Assembly (NCBI GenBank): GCA_937899105.1
Contig: CALBPF010000088.1
Span: forward strand, 1-43,939
Reading direction: 5' to 3'
DNA: 43,939 nt
Source: an uncultured Flammeovirgaceae bacterium
GTDB taxonomy: Bacteria > Bacteroidota > Bacteroidia > Cytophagales > Cyclobacteriaceae
Below the pieces are notes generated by a model, which worked only from the letters and a program-made list of their open reading frames with translations, had not been told where the DNA came from and did not search any database. Positions 17,737 through 27,450 of this stretch are shown one piece after another. Every line of letters begins with the position of its first letter. The stretch's first letter is position 1. Position numbers and translations under genes: made by a program.

Positions 17737-19962
17737 ATGATCAAGAAAATAGTATGTGTTTGCGCTCTGGCTTTTTTTTCAGGAGTTTGCACAGCACAGG
17801 ATTGGGGTGGTAAGTTCGAACAATTAGGTCAAAGTCTCCCCACACCAAACTCATATAGGACAGGTTCCGGAGCGCCGGGGATAAACTACTGGCAGCAAAG
17901 AGCCGACTATAAAATAGATGTAGAAGTAAATGATGAAACCCAGGTATTGACAGGTTCTGAAACCATTACGTACTACAATCAATCACCGGATGTACTCACC
18001 TATTTATGGTTACAACTGGATCAAAACGTAAGGTCTAAAGGCAATTTAGACGAGGTAACACGAACAAGCGTAATAAGAGATTCGCTACCTGCAAAATTCT
18101 TTCCGGGTCGTGTGGGCAATTCAGACTATGACGGCGGGTATAAAATAAGCAATGTAAAAGCAGCAACTGGTGAAGTATTAGACTATGTTATTAACCGTAC
18201 AATGATGCGCATAGACCTTCCTTCTGCTTTAAACACCGGAGAAACGTTCACTTTTTCACTGGATTGGTCATACCAGATTTATGATAGAATGACGGTAGAT
18301 GGTCGCGGAGGGTATGAATATTTTCCCGAAGACGGTAACTATGCCTACACATGCGCTCAGTGGTTCCCAAGAATGGCGGTTTACGATGATTACGAAGGGT
18401 GGCAAAATAAGCAATTTATAGGCCGAGGCGAGTTTGCCTTGACCTTTGGCAACTATGAAGTTAATATTACCGTACCTGCTGATCATATTGTAGCAGCAAC
18501 AGGGGAACTACAAAACGCTAAGCAAGCGCTTACTAAAAAACAACTTCAAAGATTTGAAGAAGCTAAAAGCGCTTTTGACAAGCAGATATTTATAGTGACC
18601 CAGGAGGAAGCCGAAGAAAATGAAAAAGAGAGATCCGGGAAAAAAAGTACCTGGAAGTTTAAGGCGGATAATGTTCGCGACTTCGCTTTTGCTTCTTCGA
18701 GAAAATACATCTGGGACGCCCAGGCGGTGAAACTTAAAACTACTTCTCCCCTGGCCATGTCGTTTTATCCTAAAGAAGGTAATCCACTTTGGGCAGATCA
18801 ATCTACCAAGGCCATTAAAAATACCTTAGAAGTCTATTCAGAACGTACTTTTGAATACCCGTACCCAGTGGCTATTTCCGTAAATGCTGCCAACCAGGGT
18901 ATGGAGTATCCTATGATCTGCTTTAATTACGGACGACCGAGAAATGGACAGGTAAGTGCACGTCTTTTAGACGGTACTGTTAGCGTAATTGTACATGAAG
19001 TAGGACACAACTACTTCCCTATGATCGTGAACTCTGATGAACGCCAATGGACCTGGATGGATGAAGGATTAAATACTTTCCTCGAAAGAGAAACCAAGCG
19101 AGTCAGATACCCTGATCTTGATATCAACTGGGGTAGTCCTAAAGGCATTGTACCTTACATGAAAATGGAAAAAAACAGAATTCGGCCTATCATGACCAAC
19201 TCTGAACAAGTACGTAGGTTTGGTTATAACGCCTATGGCAAACCCTCTGCCGCTTTGACACTTTTGAGAGAGACTGTAATGGGGCCTGAACTCTTTGATA
19301 AAGCCTTTAAGGAATATTCCGAACGCTGGATGTTCAAACACCCTAAACCCGCTGATTTCTTCCGCACCATGGAAGATGCCTCAGGCGTTGACCTTGACTG
19401 GTTCTGGAGAGGCTGGTTCTACACCGTAGATAATGTGGATATAGCCGTCGGCGATGTGAAGTGGTTCAGAATGCGAAATGAGGAGGCTAATATTGAAAAC
19501 AAAGGAAAGAAAGTTAAAAAGGGAGACTTAACCGCCTCCAAAAGTAATAGCAAGGCAAGTGATTTCAGCAACGGCCCCGAGCCGTTCTCATTAGTGGAAA
19601 CTGACGAACGCTACTATCGAGAGTTCCAAAACCGAGTAGACGATAAGGCCATAATGGCCAGGTTTGCCGACAAGAACTTCTACCAAGTAGAATTCCAAAA
19701 TGAAGGTGGTCTAGTGACTCCATTGATTGTAGAATTCACCTTTGAAGATGGCAGCAAGCAGATTGAAAGAATCCCGGCAGAGATTTGGAGATACAATGAA
19801 CAAAAGGCAACCAAGGTATTTGCTTTTGATAAAGTGGTAACTAATATAGTAATAGACCCCAATGGAGAGACTGCCGATACTGATACGGATGACAATATCT
19901 TCCCTCGCCCCATGGAGGAGGAATCCAAATTTGATAAGTTCAAAGAGGGAGCGGGGAAATAA
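17737..19962 (+). CDS. M1 family zinc metallopeptidase (copy 2)
   Basis: 742 residues from the ATG at 17737, giving signal peptide MIKKIVCVCALAFFSGVCTAQ; a TTG at 17713 is in frame but adds only polar residues. The active site H420-E421-x-x-H424 and E443 (HEVGHNYF .. WMDEGLNTF) is intact. It is collinear with copy 1 at 9530-11758: shared blocks include WGGKFEQLGQ.LPTPN.YRTGSGAPG, YEYFPEDGNY, AVYDDYEGWQNKQF and the C-terminal FADKNFYQVEF. The two differ mainly in the charged linker and around residues 440-475, just after the zinc site, where substrate preference may be set. A duplication inside this window is the simplest explanation. It ends at a terminator. Confidence 0.92.
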   Translation: MIKKIVCVCALAFFSGVCTAQDWGGKFEQLGQSLPTPNSYRTGSGAPGINYWQQRADYKIDVEVNDETQVLTGSETITYYNQSPDVLTYLWLQLDQNVRSKGNLDEVTRTSVIRDSLPAKFFPGRVGNSDYDGGYKISNVKAATGEVLDYVINRTMMRIDLPSALNTGETFTFSLDWSYQIYDRMTVDGRGGYEYFPEDGNYAYTCAQWFPRMAVYDDYEGWQNKQFIGRGEFALTFGNYEVNITVPADHIVAATGELQNAKQALTKKQLQRFEEAKSAFDKQIFIVTQEEAEENEKERSGKKSTWKFKADNVRDFAFASSRKYIWDAQAVKLKTTSPLAMSFYPKEGNPLWADQSTKAIKNTLEVYSERTFEYPYPVAISVNAANQGMEYPMICFNYGRPRNGQVSARLLDGTVSVIVHEVGHNYFPMIVNSDERQWTWMDEGLNTFLERETKRVRYPDLDINWGSPKGIVPYMKMEKNRIRPIMTNSEQVRRFGYNAYGKPSAALTLLRETVMGPELFDKAFKEYSERWMFKHPKPADFFRTMEDASGVDLDWFWRGWFYTVDNVDIAVGDVKWFRMRNEEANIENKGKKVKKGDLTASKSNSKASDFSNGPEPFSLVETDERYYREFQNRVDDKAIMARFADKNFYQVEFQNEGGLVTPLIVEFTFEDGSKQIERIPAEIWRYNEQKATKVFAFDKVVTNIVIDPNGETADTDTDDNIFPRPMEEESKFDKFKEGAGK

Positions 19963-19990
19963 CAAGAATTAAAAAATCGGCGCAGTATGT

Positions 19991-20025
19991 AAAGGCCCTT
20001 TTCGTTTTGAGGAGGGCTTTTAATT
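19991..20025 (+). terminator. Rho-independent terminator after M1 peptidase copy 2
   Basis: The stem aaa(g)gccct / agggcttt has one bulged G and is followed by ttaattt. It starts about 28 nt past the M1 stop codon. Confidence 0.6.
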
Positions 20026-20103
20026 TGTGGTATGATATAGCTCAGATATGATCATTCAATATTCTAATTTCAGAACAATATCAAAAAGCCAACATCAAAA
20101 CTC

Positions 20104-20863
20104 ATGAAAAATTTAACAGGTATAATCGCTCTGGGATAGCGATCTCACTTGCGAAAGATGGCGCAACGGTTTACATAACCGGAAGAACTGAACATCAAGA
20201 GAATGGAACAACTTCACTTCCGGGATCTATTTATGAAACCCAAGAGCAAATTATATCCAACGGGGGTAAATATTTAACCATTAGATGTGGCCATACCAAT
20301 GACAAAGAGGTGATAAGTGTATTCAATCAGATTTTTGATGAACATAACAGGCTTGACATTCTTGTAAATTCCGCTTGGGGAGGTTATGAATACTTTAGTG
20401 ATGGAACTGAATACTGGTTGGAAGAGGGGTTTTGGTCGTCTCCAATGTCCAGATGGGATAAGATGTTTTCTTCTGGGGTTAGAGCAGCTTATTTTGCCAG
20501 TAGTCTAGCCGCTCAAAAAATGATTGAACAGCGGTCAGGTATCATTTTTAATCTTTCCTACTGGGCGAGTCTAAGAAATCATAAAGGGTTGGCTTATTGT
20601 ACCTCAAAAGCAGCTACTGATAAAATGAAGGAGGCCATGGCCTATGAAATAAGTAAATTCAGTATTCCTGTTATTTGTTTATATCCCGGTTTGGTAAGAA
20701 CCGAAGCGGCGCTAAAGGCGAAAGATCACTTTGATTTGAGTAATTCGGAATCTCCCAAGTTTATTGGACTAGTCATATCCAAACTCCTAAAGAAGCCATA
20801 GAGTACGGCATTAAGGATATTGATAGAACACAACCAAAGCCACTGTCAATAAATGAAGCTTAA
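20104..20863 (+). pseudogene. Broken short-chain dehydrogenase (DHRS1-like SDR)
   Basis: The ATG at 20104 reads MKNLTGIIALG and hits TAG at once. In another frame, from about 20133, the sequence continues GIAISLAKDGATVYITGR .. VNSAWGGYEYF .. YWASLRNHKGLAYCTSKAA .. CLYPGLVRTEAAL, a normal SDR body with the Y-x-x-x-K site (YCTSK). What is missing is exactly the VTGASRGIGR block, the glycine-rich NAD(P)-binding loop, removed with a frameshift. At the 3' end the frame stops at 20801, but a third frame gives EAIEYGIKDIDRTQPKPLS, the typical tail of this SDR group, so a second frameshift (and probably a small deletion) sits near 20770-20800. A cofactor-less product from the GTG at 20310 could still be made but would not be an SDR enzyme. 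Relatives resemble animal DHRS1. Confidence 0.85.
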
Positions 20864-21127
20864 CCTTTGAGTATACTGAATTAACAGATGCCAAGCTCCA
20901 CGGCAAGACAACAGAACAGTTCGATCCAAACTTATCTACCTTAACGTGATGATTTTGCTCGCTTTTTATCCTCTATTTATAGCAATTCACTGCTCATTTG
21001 CCCACAATGACAACATTCGCTATTTTGCATATTTTTAAAACTATTTCAGGTAATATCTCCCGAGGTAAGAGGTACATGTTAGTCAACAATTCGATTGGAA
21101 GCGGAGTACGAGAATACCCCCTGTAAA

Positions 21128-22336
21128 ATGCTCAAAATAAACATATTCATTACCATAGCGCTGTTGCTAATCAATTATAACGTGAAGGCACAGGAGTCTT
21201 TCATTACTATTAGAGGAAAGGTTATTGACAGTGAAACAAAGCAAGCGCTACCGTTTGCATCCATATATATCAAAGAAGAGTCTATTGGCACCACCTCGTC
21301 GTCAGATGGCTCGTTTATTTTCCATATTCCATACGCGATACGTTCCAAGACCGTCGTTATTTCCACTATAGGATATGAGACAATGGAAAAAGTGTCTTCT
21401 GAATTTGCGGCCAATGAAGAAATACACCTGAAGCCCAGTACACTTGAACTTAGCGAAGTAATCGTTACCACCGATAAACCGCCAACTGCCCGACAAATTG
21501 TGAAATTAGCACACCAGGCTATAGGTTCTAACTACCCATCGGAGCCCTATATGTTAGAAGGATTTGTGAGAGACTTAGAAAAGGAGGATGAAAAATATGT
21601 CGAACTTCTCGAGTATGCGGCTAAATTCTTATACCAGGGATATAAGTACACACCTAAGGTGGAATTACAGGAGGTAAGAAAAAGTTTCGAAACAGAAAAA
21701 CACGCTTGGAATACGGGTAACGAACAACAAAACTCAATTGGAGATCTGATTGAAGATGATTTCATTAAATATGAATTCAGCTTTATAAAAGGATCAAGGC
21801 GTTGGAAATATGACATAGAATCAATCTTACCGTTCAACAATGGAGCTGTATACAAAATAATAGGAGTAAACCCACCATTTGAAAAAGTGAATCTTTATAT
21901 AGATGTCAATACCTATGCTTTTGTGAAAATTGAACTCAACCGTTCAAAAATTAACGGTAAGTATTACAAACGGCGCTTTACCAATGGCCAGCATGAGGCC
22001 AACTATACTATGGTTTTTGAGTATCAAAAAATCAAGGGTCAGATGTACCTGAAGTACCAAAAGGAGGTAGATACATGGGATATCTTCAAAGGTCTTGAAT
22101 CCGGTAAACTGCTGTTCGTCAAGCAGTTTACAAAAGAACTGTTTGTGAATAAAATCATAACGGATAATGTAAGCGATTATCCATTTAACAAAAACTTGAA
22201 GACGACAGAAACTATTGAAAGTCAAGCTAAATCTTATAATCCTGAATTCTGGGCAAATTATAATGTTCCTTCCCAAACCAAACTGGAAAGTCAAATTTTA
22301 AAAGAACTGGAAAAAGCCAGCATAAAAATAGACTAG
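21128..22336 (+). CDS. Exported protein with N-terminal CarboxypepD_reg-like domain
   Basis: 402 residues from the ATG at 21128, giving signal peptide MLKINIFITIALLLINYNVKAQ; a TTG at 21095 is in frame but gives a polar extension. Residues about 27-105 form the carboxypeptidase-regulatory-like beta sandwich (RGKVIDSETKQALPFASIYI .. GTTSSSDGSF) found at the front of SusC/TonB receptors. It ends with LSEVIVTT, but no TonB plug or barrel follows. Instead there is a beta-rich domain of about 290 residues (ARQIVKLAHQAI .. EPYMLEGFVRD) seen in many stand-alone Bacteroidota proteins of unknown function. Predicted in the periplasm or at the inner face of the outer membrane. Convergent with the next gene. 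Confidence 0.75.
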   Translation: MLKINIFITIALLLINYNVKAQESFITIRGKVIDSETKQALPFASIYIKEESIGTTSSSDGSFIFHIPYAIRSKTVVISTIGYETMEKVSSEFAANEEIHLKPSTLELSEVIVTTDKPPTARQIVKLAHQAIGSNYPSEPYMLEGFVRDLEKEDEKYVELLEYAAKFLYQGYKYTPKVELQEVRKSFETEKHAWNTGNEQQNSIGDLIEDDFIKYEFSFIKGSRRWKYDIESILPFNNGAVYKIIGVNPPFEKVNLYIDVNTYAFVKIELNRSKINGKYYKRRFTNGQHEANYTMVFEYQKIKGQMYLKYQKEVDTWDIFKGLESGKLLFVKQFTKELFVNKIITDNVSDYPFNKNLKTTETIESQAKSYNPEFWANYNVPSQTKLESQILKELEKASIKID

Positions 22337-22418
22337 ATAGACGGAACCAACGGGTCGTAAAAATGAAAAGAACAAAGCCTCGCCATCAATAGACAGCTAG
22401 GCTAAATTTCTCAAAAGC

Positions 22419-23129
22419 CTACTTATTATAATCGGCCAATAATCGCAGAAAAGCTGCTTCATATTCTTTATCTACAAACTTGGCGTCCTTTTTCTCTGTA
22501 GAAAACTGATCCCGTAGTCCATATAAATTTTTGTCATAATTCGTTTTCACCTCGTCATTGTCACCAATGTAGTTCAACATATTAATTGACATTACATTCT
22601 TAGGATCTTTATCCTTACCCTCTTTTTGAATCAACAGTTGGAAATTATTTTGGATGTAATCGATTAAAGCGCCGTCACCCTCTAGTCTGGCATCCATAAC
22701 ATCTCTGGATACCTTCTTACCCGTAGTAGGACTGTAGAATTTATACATTTTGATTTTCCCGTCGGCTATCTGCTCAAATACTCTTCTTCGTGGAATTATC
22801 CCAGTTTTAGAGTAAGAAAACAAATCGGTGTATTTGACACTGGTATATTTAGATCCATTCTCGAGCTCAAAGCCTCTAATATCCTTGGGTTTTAGGTCTT
22901 CTTTATCTCCACCTTTCACCTTGCCTTTTTTCTCAAACTTAGCATACGCCTTTGGGCTGATATACGTAATTCCATTTTGCCACCGTTGTGGAAATCGATA
23001 ATCTATTTGGACATACCCCTCAATGGTTTTACCATTTTTAAGCGTAATGGCGCCTTTGTTATACAGTTGGGCTTGTGCTGAAATTTTAATGGTAAAAACA
23101 AAAAGCGCAAGACAAAGCAATTTTTTCAT
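22419..23129 (-). CDS. Exported protein of unknown function
   Basis: 236 residues with signal peptide MKKLLCLALFVFTIKISAQAQ. The mature part opens with a short strand pair (GAITLKNGKTIEGYVQIDY), a pattern common in small Bacteroidota exported proteins, then a Lys-rich region (KFEKKGKVKGGDKEDLKPKD) and a helical C-terminus (DKEYEAAFLRLLADYNK). I recognise no catalytic motif. It lies downstream of the M16 protease on the opposite side of a terminator, so it is a separate transcript. Confidence 0.7.
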   Translation of the reverse strand: MKKLLCLALFVFTIKISAQAQLYNKGAITLKNGKTIEGYVQIDYRFPQRWQNGITYISPKAYAKFEKKGKVKGGDKEDLKPKDIRGFELENGSKYTSVKYTDLFSYSKTGIIPRRRVFEQIADGKIKMYKFYSPTTGKKVSRDVMDARLEGDGALIDYIQNNFQLLIQKEGKDKDPKNVMSINMLNYIGDNDEVKTNYDKNLYGLRDQFSTEKKDAKFVDKEYEAAFLRLLADYNK

Positions 23130-23206
23130 GAATCCAATAATTTAATTTATTCAATATATCAATTGAGAAACGATTACCCAACTTTTCAGCTAAACAACTT
23201 TCAGAT

Positions 23207-23246
23207 TACAAAAAAAGCCTCTCCCACGTATGAGGTAGAGGCTTTT
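23207..23246 (-). terminator. Rho-independent terminator of the M16 protease gene
   Basis: The arm aaaagcctct (23213-23222) pairs with agaggctttt (23237-23246) around a 14-nt loop. In the minus direction the hairpin is followed by a T run. It lies 22 nt past the stop codon of the M16 gene. Confidence 0.85.
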
Positions 23247-23267
23247 AAATGAAGTTACTGGCAGGAC

Positions 23268-26249
23268 TTATTCCATCTCCAGATCTACTCGCTCGACTTC
23301 ATCATAACCAAAGATCTCCTCGAGACTCAACTCTGTCACATCTCCATAATTCTTTAGATCGTTAAAGTTGATTTTATCTCTGTTACCAATAAGTACCGTA
23401 ACATATGACTGATCCTTAACATAGGTTTCTTGAAACTTCTTCAAATCATCAAAAGTCATATCCTTTACCTGATCATAAACATCTTTTCTGATGTCATAAT
23501 CAAGATTAAGCTCCTTAGCGTTTTCATAGTTCCAAAGTACGCTTGACTTCGTAACACGCTCACTTTCAATCTTGGTGAGTATCGCCTTTTTGGCGATGTC
23601 AAACGCCACCTCCGACTCCGGCATATTGTTCAATAAATCACGCATAGCAGACATGGCTTCCGATTGCTTATCGGCCTGGGTCCCCACGTAGGCAAAAAGG
23701 ATGTCATCCTTACTGGCTTTAGAAGGCGTTTGATAACTTGAGAAAACCGAATAGGCCAAACCTTGAGCCTCACGTATTTCCTGAAACACAATGGAGTTCA
23801 TTCCACCTCCAAAGTATTCATTGAACATGCGTACCTGAGGGGCCTTCGATTTATCATATTGCTCACCCTTAGACATCATCACGAATTCTGTTTGTACCAT
23901 GTCATAATTAGTCCAGTACACCTTTGGATCAGTGGTAGCTAGTTGGTCAAAATTTACGCGCTCGGGTAGGGGCTTCAACTCTTCTGGCACGTTGTGATAC
24001 TCATCTAAGACTGTTTTTAAACCATCGATGTCACGAGGCCCGTAGTACAATACACGGTGTTCCATAGTGGTGATATTCTTAATCTTTTCGGTCATGCCTT
24101 CAGCTTGTAGCTTCTGGAGGTCTGCATTAGACAGCACATTGGTAAATGGCGATTTAGCTCCATACTGAGCGTAATTCATTAAGCCACTGAAAAGAATAGT
24201 GCCCTTATTTTTCTTCGCATCCTCACGCGCCTTCAGTTGGTTATCGATCAACTTATCCAAGGCCTCCTGTTCAGGTTGTGGGTTGCTCAAGAGACTTTCA
24301 AAAAGTGTCAGTGCTTTATCCATGTTTTCGTTAAGCCCACTCAACGTAACGTAAGTGCGATCCTGGGCAGCCGAAACTCGCATGCTACATCCGAGCTTGT
24401 AAAACTCTTTTTTCAATTCCTCGGCAGAATACTCCGGTGTACCTAAAAATTCAAGATACTGTACCGCAATTTTCATAGCCGGATCGTTGTTGCTACCAAT
24501 ATCCAGAAGAAAGAAGAGATCAAAAAGTTCATTTTCAGTATTTTGCTTAGCCAAGATTTCAATCCCGCTTGAAGTACTGGCGCGAGCTATGTCTGCAGTA
24601 TAATCGACAAATACCGGTGAAATTTTTGGGCTCTCTTTAGCAGCTATTGCCTCATAAAAATCAGATTTCACTTCTCGATTGACAGGTACTTTCGTAATCT
24701 CGGGCTTTTCAACACGTTGTTTGTTTGGATCTTCACCGTTTCGTTTATAAACTAATACATAGTTGTTTTTATAATTCGCATTAACAAAATCAATTACCTG
24801 CTGTTTGGTGATTTTCTCTAACCGGTCCATCATAGAAATGTAATCGGACCAGGCCATATCATTAGTAAAGGCCATCACCATCTTATTCGCTCGAGACCAG
24901 TTGTTTTCCAATTGGTTCATTTCCGATGTCTTAAGGTCAGTCACGACCGCATCTATTAGCCAATCATCAAATTCGCCTTTCTTAAGAAGCTCTACCTGGG
25001 CTAGAATAAGATCCTTTACTTCATCTAAGGTCTGTCCCTCTTTAGGATTTCCATAAAAAGTATGGAGAGAATAGTCGTTCATGTTATCTACATAGCTCCC
25101 CGCGTTCAATACCTTTTGTTGTTGCTTGAGATTCAGATCTATCAGTCCGGCTTCCGAATTATTCAACAACATATCTACCAGGGTGACCATATCATACTCC
25201 GCTGAACTGGTTCCTCCGAAACGGTAAGCCACAGTTAGGTTCTCCGCGTCTGGCCCAAATACTTCAGTGGCTCGTGGCTCTGATATAGGATCTTCCTCAA
25301 TTTTTGCTGGTTTGGTCAGGTCGGGATTAGACTCCCATGAGCCAAAATATTTATCAATCAGTTTTATTGTATTCGTCGGATCAATATCTCCACTTATACA
25401 AATCGCCACATTATTGGGTCGATAGTACTTATCAAAGTAGGCTTCAATTTCCGTAATAGAAGGATTTTTTAAGTGATCAATTGTACCAATTACGGTTTGC
25501 GTGCCATACGGATGTTTTTCAAAAGCCAGCTTATACGTTGCCTCATAAGCTTTCCAGCCATCACTGTCCAATGACCTGTTCTTTTCCTCGTACACTGTTT
25601 CAAGCTCCGTATGGAAGAGTCGGTTAACAATTTTTCTGAACCTTGTCCCTTCTATTTCCAAGAACTTTTCAATCTCATTAGAAGGAATATCTACTGTATA
25701 TACCGTACGGTCTTCAGTAGTGTAGGCATTTAGGCCTTTACCACCAATGGCGGCTATCAATTTATCATATTCATTCGGGATGGCGTATTTAGCTGCCTCG
25801 TTGGAAGTTTGATCAATAAGCCTATAGTAGCTTTTACGCTCCTCACTATCTTTCAATGTCGCGTAGTGATTAAACATATTTTCAATGCTATCCAGCAATG
25901 GTTTTTCTTTTTGATAATCCACCGTTCCGAATTTTTCGGTACCCTTAAACATCATATGCTCAAGGTAATGTGCCAAACCCGTATTATCCGCCGGATCATT
26001 TTTACCTCCTGCCTTTACCGGAACAAAAACATGAGCCCTTGGCGCATCTTTATAAGTACTTAGGTAAACTTTAAGCCCGTTATCGAGAGTATAAATACGA
26101 GTCTTCATAGGATCTGAAGTCACATATTCATAAGAATAGCCGCCCTCTTCGGCTGTTTTGGTTTGATATGGCTCCTCAACAGTCTCTCCTCCACATGCTA
26201 GTAAAGAAGTAATTAGGGTAACCATAAGTAGTCTTGAAAGTAATTTCAT
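23268..26249 (-). CDS. M16 family zinc protease, lipoprotein
   Basis: 993 residues from the ATG at 26249 (MKLLSRLLMVTLITSLLAC), which gives a lipobox TSLLAC. The frame extends 31 codons upstream, but that would overlap the PLP-enzyme gene and hide the signal. The M16 inverted zinc motif H94-Y-L-E97-H98 (GLAHYLEHMMFKG) is followed about 75 residues later by the third-ligand region ETVYEEKNRS. The second, inactive M16 half occupies roughly residues 520-950, with the R-x-Y-like GGGMNSIVFQEIREAQGLAY. Length and layout match the two-domain pitrilysin/PqqL type. Role: periplasmic or outer-membrane-anchored peptide degradation. Ends at a strong terminator. Confidence 0.92.
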   Translation of the reverse strand: MKLLSRLLMVTLITSLLACGGETVEEPYQTKTAEEGGYSYEYVTSDPMKTRIYTLDNGLKVYLSTYKDAPRAHVFVPVKAGGKNDPADNTGLAHYLEHMMFKGTEKFGTVDYQKEKPLLDSIENMFNHYATLKDSEERKSYYRLIDQTSNEAAKYAIPNEYDKLIAAIGGKGLNAYTTEDRTVYTVDIPSNEIEKFLEIEGTRFRKIVNRLFHTELETVYEEKNRSLDSDGWKAYEATYKLAFEKHPYGTQTVIGTIDHLKNPSITEIEAYFDKYYRPNNVAICISGDIDPTNTIKLIDKYFGSWESNPDLTKPAKIEEDPISEPRATEVFGPDAENLTVAYRFGGTSSAEYDMVTLVDMLLNNSEAGLIDLNLKQQQKVLNAGSYVDNMNDYSLHTFYGNPKEGQTLDEVKDLILAQVELLKKGEFDDWLIDAVVTDLKTSEMNQLENNWSRANKMVMAFTNDMAWSDYISMMDRLEKITKQQVIDFVNANYKNNYVLVYKRNGEDPNKQRVEKPEITKVPVNREVKSDFYEAIAAKESPKISPVFVDYTADIARASTSSGIEILAKQNTENELFDLFFLLDIGSNNDPAMKIAVQYLEFLGTPEYSAEELKKEFYKLGCSMRVSAAQDRTYVTLSGLNENMDKALTLFESLLSNPQPEQEALDKLIDNQLKAREDAKKNKGTILFSGLMNYAQYGAKSPFTNVLSNADLQKLQAEGMTEKIKNITTMEHRVLYYGPRDIDGLKTVLDEYHNVPEELKPLPERVNFDQLATTDPKVYWTNYDMVQTEFVMMSKGEQYDKSKAPQVRMFNEYFGGGMNSIVFQEIREAQGLAYSVFSSYQTPSKASKDDILFAYVGTQADKQSEAMSAMRDLLNNMPESEVAFDIAKKAILTKIESERVTKSSVLWNYENAKELNLDYDIRKDVYDQVKDMTFDDLKKFQETYVKDQSYVTVLIGNRDKINFNDLKNYGDVTELSLEEIFGYDEVERVDLEME

Positions 26250-26319
26250 AGCTAGCTTGTTCGTTATTTTTTGTAAAACTATTGAGCAATTAAGTATTCG
26301 CACGTCCATTGTACCATTT

Positions 26320-27276
26320 TTATTCAAAAGGCAGCTTTCCAAGATCTACATTTCCACCAGTCAGGATAATTCCTATTCGCTGATTCTTGAATTGCTCATT
26401 ATTCCTTAGTACCGCGGCCAGAGGAACGGCGCACGAAGGTTCAATAATGATCTTCATTCTCTCCCAGACCATGCGCATAGCATTTATGATCTCGATCTCA
26501 TTTACCAATAAGATATCAGTGACATATTGCATAATAATCTGAAAAGGCTTTTCACCCAGCGAGGTAAGCAGCCCGTCAGCAACACTCTTAGGACTTACCT
26601 GTGGAATAAGTTCTCCTTTGTTGAACGATTTATAAGCGTCATCAGCACCTTCAGGCTCACCCGCAAAAACCTTAGTCCCATTAGAAAAATAATAGGTCGA
26701 AAGTGCGGGACCACTTAACAACCCGCCTCCCCCTACGGGCGTAACAATTGCGTCTAGTTTATCGTCAACATCTTCTATTAATTCCTTAGCAGCTGTCGCT
26801 TGACCTGCAATAACCCGATAATCGTTATATGGATGAATAAACGTTGCTCCCGTCTCTGCAACAACATTTTGTAAAGTGGTTTCCCGGGCAATCAGGGTAG
26901 GCTCACATTCAATAACCTCGGCACCATAGTCTTTAACAGCGGCTTTTTTAATTCTCGGAGCTGAAGATGGCATGACTATAAATGCTTGGGCGCCAGCCAA
27001 TTTTGCCGCTAATGCTATCGCCTGAGCGTGATTGCCAGAAGAATGGGTGGCAACTCCTTTTCTTAATTCATCATTGGACAGGGAAAGTACAGTGTTCATC
27101 CCTCCACGAGCTTTAAAAGCACCTACTTTCTGGAAGTTCTCACATTTAAAATATAGGTCCGCTCCAACCTGCTTATTTATGAAGGTATTAGTAAGTACGG
27201 GTGTCCTGTGAATGTAGTCTTTTATTCTTTCGTGCGCAGTGGCAATGTCTTGCGCGGTGGGTATGTGGTATAGCAT
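26320..27276 (-). CDS. PLP-dependent threonine/serine dehydratase or serine racemase-like enzyme
   Basis: 318 residues, fold-type II PLP enzyme without an ACT domain. K55 in GAFKARGG forms the Schiff base; SSGNHAQA binds the substrate carboxylate; VGGGGL holds the PLP phosphate; TGGN near the C-terminus completes the cofactor pocket. Length and motifs match both catabolic threonine dehydratase (no allosteric domain) and serine racemase; sequence alone does not decide. Its start is 33 nt downstream of the stop of microprotein A on the same strand, so part of its transcription may come from the LytTR-type promoter upstream of that microprotein. The M16 gene follows 70 nt later. Confidence 0.88.
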   Translation of the reverse strand: MLYHIPTAQDIATAHERIKDYIHRTPVLTNTFINKQVGADLYFKCENFQKVGAFKARGGMNTVLSLSNDELRKGVATHSSGNHAQAIALAAKLAGAQAFIVMPSSAPRIKKAAVKDYGAEVIECEPTLIARETTLQNVVAETGATFIHPYNDYRVIAGQATAAKELIEDVDDKLDAIVTPVGGGGLLSGPALSTYYFSNGTKVFAGEPEGADDAYKSFNKGELIPQVSPKSVADGLLTSLGEKPFQIIMQYVTDILLVNEIEIINAMRMVWERMKIIIEPSCAVPLAAVLRNNEQFKNQRIGIILTGGNVDLGKLPFE

Positions 27277-27309
27277 ATGTAAAAATATGCGTTGGCGGGT
27301 GATTTTAAA

Positions 27310-27405
27310 TCAGAGTACAAGTAAAATCAATACCGCGGTTACCACACCCAGAAAGATGAGTCCTATTTCCAATCTGTTCTTCATGGTTTGTTGAGAAGTA
27401 ATCAT
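27310..27405 (-). CDS. 31-residue membrane microprotein, copy A
   Basis: A short ORF that standard gene callers miss. It begins MITSQQTMKNRLEIG and ends with one hydrophobic helix (LIFLGVVTAVLILLVL) reaching the last residue, then TGA. Copies B (28143-28238) and C (31857-31952) have exactly the same length and the same pattern MITSQ-x-x-MK-x-R-x-E-x-G-x-IFLG-x-x-T. Copy A is the most diverged. All three share an 11-nt leader (acatttacatc or one base off) right before the ATG and a two-half-site operator at a fixed distance. The basic residues before the helix predict N-in topology. No Shine-Dalgarno is seen. The PLP enzyme starts 33 nt downstream. Function unknown; a small stress-response membrane peptide, a type I toxin or a subunit of a membrane complex are all possible. 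Confidence 0.75.
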   Translation of the reverse strand: MITSQQTMKNRLEIGLIFLGVVTAVLILLVL

Positions 27406-27450
27406 GATGTAAATGTCATAGATAAATGTCAGCGGCGAAAGCCCGACTTT

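Noticed and set aside
20864..20949. A short open stretch after the SDR pseudogene reading FEYTELTDAKLHGKTTEQ
   Set aside because: Could be the remnant of another gene, but it has no start codon and I recognise no family.
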